DNA of 26,101 nucleotides, taken from NCBI GenBank assembly GCA_900556935.1, contig USQL01000023.1, positions 1 to 26,101 of the forward strand, in the 5' to 3' direction. Of the stretch, positions 22,335 through 26,101 are shown one piece after another. Each line of letters begins with the position of its first letter. The first letter of the stretch is position 1. Origin of the DNA: an uncultured Eubacteriales bacterium. GTDB lineage: Bacteria; Bacillota; Clostridia; Oscillospirales; Oscillospiraceae. The position numbers were made by a program, and so were the translations under genes. The notes beneath the pieces were generated by a model, which had not been told where the DNA came from, made no database searches, and worked only from the letters and a program-made list of their open reading frames with translations.

Positions 22335-23496
22335 ACTTAATCACTCTGACCCGCAAAACACCTTCAACGCCCCGCAGGCCCTCCACCAGGCTTTCTGCGG
22401 GCTTGTGGTCCAGGTCCAGCATGGTGTAGGCGTACTCGCCCCGGCTCTTGTTCATCAGCCCGGCGATGTTCAAATTCTCCCCTGCCATGGCGGTTGTGAA
22501 CCGGCCCAGGGAGTTGGGGATATTCCTATGGAGAATGGTAATCCGTCCCTGGCTGGTGCAGACACCCATATCGCAGTTGGGGAAGTTCACGGAATTGACG
22601 ATATTGCCGTTTTCCAGGTAGTTCATCACCTGAGTGACCGCCATCTTGGCGCAGTTGTCCTCCGACTCCTCCGTGGAGGCCCCCAGGTGCGGGATGGCAA
22701 CACAGCCGGGCATGGCGGCGGTCTTCTCATTGGGGAAATCCGTGATGTAGCGCTTGACCTTGCCGCTGGCCAGTGCCTGGGCCATGGCCTCGTCATCCAC
22801 CAGTAGATCCCGGGCGAAATTCAGAATGATTACCCCATCCTTCATCTTGGCCAGGGTCCCGGCATTGATCATCTTTCTGGTATCCTCCAAAAGCGGGGTG
22901 TGCAGAGAAATAATATCGCAGGTGGCGAAAATCTCCTCCCGGCTGTTGACCCGGTGAATCTGGCTGTCCAGGTGCCAAGCCGCGTCGATGGAAATAAAGG
23001 GGTCACAGCCGTAGACCTGCATGCCCAGCTTCCGGGCAGCGTTGGCGAAGGGGCCGCCCACGGCCCCCAGGCCGATGACACCCAGCTTCCTGCCCAGAAT
23101 TTCATGACCGGCAAACTGGGACTTTCCCTTCTCCACCTGCTTGGCGACGTTTTCCGTGCCCGCAATGGACTTGACCCATTCGATGCCGCCTGCCACATCC
23201 CGGCAGCCCAAAAGCAGGCCGCAGAGCGTCAGCTCCATCACGCTGCGGGCATTGGCACCGGGGGTGTTGAACACCACAATGCCCTGCTCCGCGCACCGGT
23301 CCAGGGGGATGTTGTTCACACCGGCCCCGGCCCTGGCCACCGCCAGAAGCTTCTGGGAAAAGACCATGTCCTGCATGGCGGCGCTCCGGACAAGCAGCGC
23401 GTCCGCCTCCTCCACCGTCTGAGACAGGCAATAGTCCTCCGTCCAAAGTGCCGTACCCTTGGGGGAGATTTTATTCAAATAGTTGACCTGAAACAT
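22333..23496 (-). CDS. serA: D-3-phosphoglycerate dehydrogenase SerA
   Basis: SerA oxidises 3-phosphoglycerate to 3-phosphohydroxypyruvate, the first step of serine synthesis. The 387 residues comprise split substrate-binding parts, an NAD-binding fold with GLGAVG at 142-147, catalytic Arg in NFARDLLVDDEAM, Glu in DFPNEK and His in IPHLGAS, and a C-terminal ACT domain (about 315-387) of the kind that senses serine. This is the short, single-ACT type. It is the last gene of the operon, 26 bases after serC, with an AGAGGAAAA site before the ATG. Confidence 0.94.
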   Translation of the reverse strand: MFQVNYLNKISPKGTALWTEDYCLSQTVEEADALLVRSAAMQDMVFSQKLLAVARAGAGVNNIPLDRCAEQGIVVFNTPGANARSVMELTLCGLLLGCRDVAGGIEWVKSIAGTENVAKQVEKGKSQFAGHEILGRKLGVIGLGAVGGPFANAARKLGMQVYGCDPFISIDAAWHLDSQIHRVNSREEIFATCDIISLHTPLLEDTRKMINAGTLAKMKDGVIILNFARDLLVDDEAMAQALASGKVKRYITDFPNEKTAAMPGCVAIPHLGASTEESEDNCAKMAVTQVMNYLENGNIVNSVNFPNCDMGVCTSQGRITILHRNIPNSLGRFTTAMAGENLNIAGLMNKSRGEYAYTMLDLDHKPAESLVEGLRGVEGVLRVRVIK

Positions 23497-23522
23497 ATTT
23501 TTTCCTCTTTTCTCCGGGAATC

Positions 23523-24602
23523 TTACAGCTTCTTTTCAAAGTCCGCCATAAACTCCGTCAGCTTCCGCACACCCTCGATGGGCATGGCATTGTAGATGCT
23601 GGCCCGCATACCGCCCACACTGCGGTGGCCCTTCAGATTCACAAAACCGGCCTCGGCAGCCTCGGCCACGAAACGGGCATCCAGCTCCGGATTCCCGGTG
23701 ACGAAGGTGACGTTCATCAGGGAGCGGTCCTTTTTGACAACCTGATTGTGGAATACCTTGCTGGAATCCAGATAGTCATAGAGAATAGCCGCCTTCTCCC
23801 GGTTGCGTTTTTCCATCTCCTCCAGGCCGCCAAGCTCCAAAAGCCACTTGAACACCTTGCCGCAGATATAGATGCCATAGGCAGGGGGTGTATTATACAT
23901 GGAGCCGTTGTCCGCATGGGTCTTATAGCGCAGCATAGTGGGGGTCCCGGGGAGAACGTCCTCCCGAATCAGGTCCTCCCGGAGAATGACAATGGTAACG
24001 CCGGCGGGCCCTACGTTCTTCTGCGCGCCGCCATAAAGCATACCGTAATCCGTCACCTTCACAGGCTCGGACAGGAAGCAGGAGGACACATCGGAGACCA
24101 GGGGCTTGCCCTTGGTATTGGGCAGGGTTTTAAACTTCGTGCCATAAATGGTGTTGTTTTCGCAGATATAGACGTAGTCACTGTCCTGCGCAATCGGCAG
24201 GTCCGAGCAGTCGGGGATATAGGTAAAGTTTTTATCCGCGGAGGATGCCACAGCGTTGGCTGTGCCGAAAAGCTGGGCCTCCTTCCATGCCTTCTTGGAA
24301 AACTGGCCGGTGATGATATAGTCCGCCACTTTGTTTTGCATCAGGTTCATAGGAACCATGGCAAACTGCTGGCTGGCACCGCCCTGGAGGAACAGAACCT
24401 TGTAGTTGTCCGGAATACCCATCAGAGTCCGCAAATCCGCCTCCGCCTCGTCGATGATTCTTTGATAGGGCTTGGAGCGGTGGCTCATCTCCATAACGGA
24501 CATGCCGGTGCCCCGATAGTCCAGCATTTCGGCCGCGGCATCCTTCAAAACAGGCTCCGGCAGCACCCCGGGACCGGCGGAAAAATTATAAACTCTGGCC
24601 AT
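23523..24602 (-). CDS. serC: Phosphoserine aminotransferase SerC
   Basis: SerC transfers an amino group from glutamate to 3-phosphohydroxypyruvate, giving phosphoserine. The 359-residue length is normal. The start MARVYNFSAGPGVLP is diagnostic, the PLP-binding Lys195 is in GGAQKNVGPAG, and the C-terminal NLKGHRSVGGMRASIYNAM is conserved. An in-frame GTG two codons upstream overlaps the end of apgM, but the ATG at 24602 has the better 8-base spacing to AAGGAG and matches family starts. Only 2 bases separate it from the upstream stop, so the two are translationally coupled. Confidence 0.95.
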   Translation of the reverse strand: MARVYNFSAGPGVLPEPVLKDAAAEMLDYRGTGMSVMEMSHRSKPYQRIIDEAEADLRTLMGIPDNYKVLFLQGGASQQFAMVPMNLMQNKVADYIITGQFSKKAWKEAQLFGTANAVASSADKNFTYIPDCSDLPIAQDSDYVYICENNTIYGTKFKTLPNTKGKPLVSDVSSCFLSEPVKVTDYGMLYGGAQKNVGPAGVTIVILREDLIREDVLPGTPTMLRYKTHADNGSMYNTPPAYGIYICGKVFKWLLELGGLEEMEKRNREKAAILYDYLDSSKVFHNQVVKKDRSLMNVTFVTGNPELDARFVAEAAEAGFVNLKGHRSVGGMRASIYNAMPIEGVRKLTEFMADFEKKL

Positions 24603-24604
24603 AA

Positions 24605-25813
24605 TCACATCTCCTTTTTGTTCAGCAGCTTTTCAAGCAGGCGACAGCCATTGGGCTCAAAGTTCCCGATCTGGGCCGCCTCCTCTTCTGTATAGCGGGC
24701 AATCTTCTTTTCCTGGCAGGTGGAGTCGTACAGCAGATACGGGACCGGGTCGCCGGTATGGGTCCGCAGACGGATGGGGGTCGGATGGTCCGGCAGAATC
24801 AGCATCCGGTATTCCTCCCCGGAGTCGTCCATCGCCTTTTTTAGCGGGGCGATCAGGCGGCTGTCCAGATATTCGATGGACCTGACCTTTTCGGCTACCA
24901 AGCCCTGGTGGCCCATCTCGTCCGGCCCCTCCACATGGACATAGGCAAAATCGCAGCCGTCCCGCAGCAGTGCCTGGGCGGCTGCATCGGCCTTGCCCTC
25001 GTAATTGGTATCAATGGAGCCTGTGGCACCGGGGACCTGATAGACCTTCATACCGGCCCCCACCGCAATACCTTTCAAAAGGTCCACGGCGGAAATCATC
25101 GCACCCTTCAGTCCGGTCTTTTCCGCAAAGCTCTGCAGGCTGGGCCTGGTGCCAGCGCCCCAGAACCAAAGGGAATTGGCCTTGTTCTTTCCCTGCTCCT
25201 TCCGGGCAAGATTCAGCGGATGGCTGTTTAGGATCGGAAAGCTTCTTTCCATCATGTCCTTCAAAACCGGCTCCTTGGGCAGCCAGGGACCGATGGCGGT
25301 CCCCAAATGGTCGTGGGGCGGCTCCAGAGGCACAACCTTCCCGGCCTTCCATTCCATAATATGCCGGTAGCTGGTGCCGGTGTAGAAGGATACCGTGTCA
25401 GAGTTGAACGCCTTGCGGATGGCATCCATCAGTCTGTCGGCATCCTCTGTGGCGATTTCTCCGGAGCTGTGGTCCAAAATCGTCTTCTCCCCGTAGGGCT
25501 CGTCTTCCGTAAGGGTGACGAGATTACAGCGGAAAATCACATCGTCCGGCTCCATGGAAACCCCGATACTCAGCGCCTCCAGGGGAGATCGTCCCGAATA
25601 ACACCGGGCCGGGTCATAGCCCAGCACGGACAGATTGGCGACATCGGACCCGGGTGCCATCCCTTCCGGCACATTCTGCACCATGCCCATGGTGCCCTGC
25701 CCGGCCATACGGTCCATACAGGGGGTATGGGCATAGTCCAGCGGAGTCTTTCCGCCCAAGGCGGCAATGGGCTCGTCGGCCATGCCGTCTCCCAAAATGA
25801 CGATATACTTCAT
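24605..25813 (-). CDS. apgM: Cofactor-independent phosphoglycerate mutase, archaeal (ApgM) type, or proposed homoserine kinase subfamily
   Basis: This 402-residue alkaline-phosphatase-superfamily protein shows GDGMADEP near residue 8 with the first metal-binding aspartate, the candidate nucleophile Ser56 in GSDVANLSVLGYDP, and late metal ligands in HVEGPDEMGHQG and PDHPTP. The ApgM family interconverts 2- and 3-phosphoglycerate, but one subfamily has been proposed as a homoserine kinase. As first gene of an operon with serC and serA, it could feed 3-phosphoglycerate into serine synthesis. A phosphoserine-handling role is also conceivable because serB is absent here. The GGGAG site lies about 10 bases before the ATG, a rather long spacing. 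Confidence 0.88.
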   Translation of the reverse strand: MKYIVILGDGMADEPIAALGGKTPLDYAHTPCMDRMAGQGTMGMVQNVPEGMAPGSDVANLSVLGYDPARCYSGRSPLEALSIGVSMEPDDVIFRCNLVTLTEDEPYGEKTILDHSSGEIATEDADRLMDAIRKAFNSDTVSFYTGTSYRHIMEWKAGKVVPLEPPHDHLGTAIGPWLPKEPVLKDMMERSFPILNSHPLNLARKEQGKNKANSLWFWGAGTRPSLQSFAEKTGLKGAMISAVDLLKGIAVGAGMKVYQVPGATGSIDTNYEGKADAAAQALLRDGCDFAYVHVEGPDEMGHQGLVAEKVRSIEYLDSRLIAPLKKAMDDSGEEYRMLILPDHPTPIRLRTHTGDPVPYLLYDSTCQEKKIARYTEEEAAQIGNFEPNGCRLLEKLLNKKEM

Positions 25814-25833
25814 TCGAAACGCGCTCCCTTCCG

Positions 25834-25853
25834 CCGCGGACAGGTGTCCGCGG
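25834..25853 (-). promoter_or_regulatory. Strong hairpin in the apgM-serC-serA leader
   Basis: CCGCGGACA (25834-25842) and TGTCCGCGG (25845-25853) are perfect complements with a 2-base centre, so the real loop takes in a few stem bases. On the minus strand the stem ends 3 bases before the GGAAGGGAG ribosome-site region. No T-run follows. Confidence 0.7.
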
Positions 25854-25867
25854 AAAATGTTTTCCCT

Positions 25868-25896
25868 ATCATATCACTAGACAATTCAGAATGCAA
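25868..25896 (-). promoter_or_regulatory. Sigma-A promoter of the apgM-serC-serA operon
   Basis: On the minus strand TTGCAT (25891-25896), a 17-bp spacer and TATGAT (25868-25873) are present, giving a leader of about 45 bases. The stretch from 25897 to 26012 shows no gene or structure. Confidence 0.75.
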
Positions 25897-26012
25897 TATG
25901 AAATTACGGCAAAAAAGAATTTCATTTTCCCCGGGCTTATGTGGATTTTGCACCTGCGGATTTGCAGATTTCTGCTTTTCTCCAAAAAAGAGCGTCATTT
26001 CCCAATTTTGGG

Positions 26013-26045
26013 CAAAAAGAAAGAGACCTGCAAAAGCAGATCTCT
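26013..26045 (-). terminator. Intrinsic terminator of tRNA-Gly
   Basis: On the minus strand AGAGATCTGC (26045-26036) pairs along all 10 bases with GCAGGTCTCT (26031-26022) around a TTTT loop, with one G-U. TTTCTTTTT follows. A T-run on the other side could also stop plus-strand transcripts. Confidence 0.9.
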
Positions 26046-26049
26046 TTTT

Positions 26050-26101
26050 TGGAGCGGGTGACGAGGCTCGAACTCGCTACCTCCACCTTGGCAAGGTGGC
26101 G
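26050..26101 (-). tRNA. tRNA-Gly(GCC), 5' part cut off by window edge
   Basis: On the minus strand the visible part includes anticodon stem CCACC/GGTGG, loop TTGCCAA with anticodon GCC (plus-strand 26090-26092), and the T-arm GCGAG-TTCGAGC-CTCGT. The acceptor 3' strand is CACCCGC, with discriminator T and an encoded CCA (26050-26052). The 5' acceptor and D-arm lie beyond the window edge. A terminator follows at once. Confidence 0.93.

Noticed and set aside
23625..24695. Open frame of 356 codons on the plus strand
   Set aside because: It is antisense to serC, which shows the complete family signature.
1..26101. CRISPR arrays, prophage genes, transposases, restriction or toxin-antitoxin systems
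   Set aside because: I found no regularly spaced direct repeats and no proteins of these kinds. The only repeat-type element is the non-coding inverted repeat at 17229-17398.

Overview
The window is GC-rich DNA whose gene content points to an anaerobic Gram-positive gut Clostridium, most like the Oscillospiraceae/Ruminococcaceae. The clues are DUF4830 and DUF4430 proteins, ECF-type vitamin importers, an ftsEX/M23/S41 cluster, sigma-A promoters with 17-bp spacers, and strong AGGAGG-type ribosome binding sites. I read the family from gene content only, so genus and species stay open. The window starts inside a tRNA-Leu(GAG) gene and ends inside a tRNA-Gly(GCC) gene, both on the minus strand.

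Region 1 (about 1-8050) is a corrinoid (vitamin B12-type) salvage locus. One minus-strand operon of nine tightly coupled genes runs from an extended -10 promoter near 7390. In transcription order it encodes an ECF transporter T component, a fused two-domain ECF ATPase, an S component, a TIM-barrel enzyme of unknown role, CobT, CobU, CobS, a short degenerate CobU-like protein and a CobC-like phosphatase. The junctions are mostly 4-base ATGA overlaps. A small lipoprotein with a DUF4430 (transcobalamin C-terminal-like) domain is transcribed divergently from the same intergenic region. Together these suggest capture and import of corrinoids, followed by attachment of the lower ligand. No corrin-ring synthesis genes are present.

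Region 2 (8050-11600) holds an ECF-family sigma factor with a membrane anti-sigma-like protein, apparently autoregulated, and a divergent phosphohexomutase gene.

Region 3 (11600-17070) is a cell-division and wall-remodelling operon on the minus strand: ftsE, ftsX, two paralogous coiled-coil M23 endopeptidases and an S41 carboxy-terminal processing protease. Its leader RNA looks structured. Behind it lies a 170-bp inverted-repeat, MITE-like element.

Region 4 (17400-22330) holds a PucR/CdaR-type regulator, an RsuA-type pseudouridine synthase, a DUF4830 membrane protein, an FMN riboswitch with tandem terminators ahead of ribU, a 45-codon relic of proC, and a ferredoxin-like aldo/keto reductase.

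Region 5 (22330-25900) is a minus-strand serine-pathway operon, apgM-type phosphoglycerate mutase, serC and serA, with no serB.

The most unusual items are the lipoprotein/ECF/cob arrangement with two unassigned members, the in-frame collapsed proC, and the structured ftsE leader.
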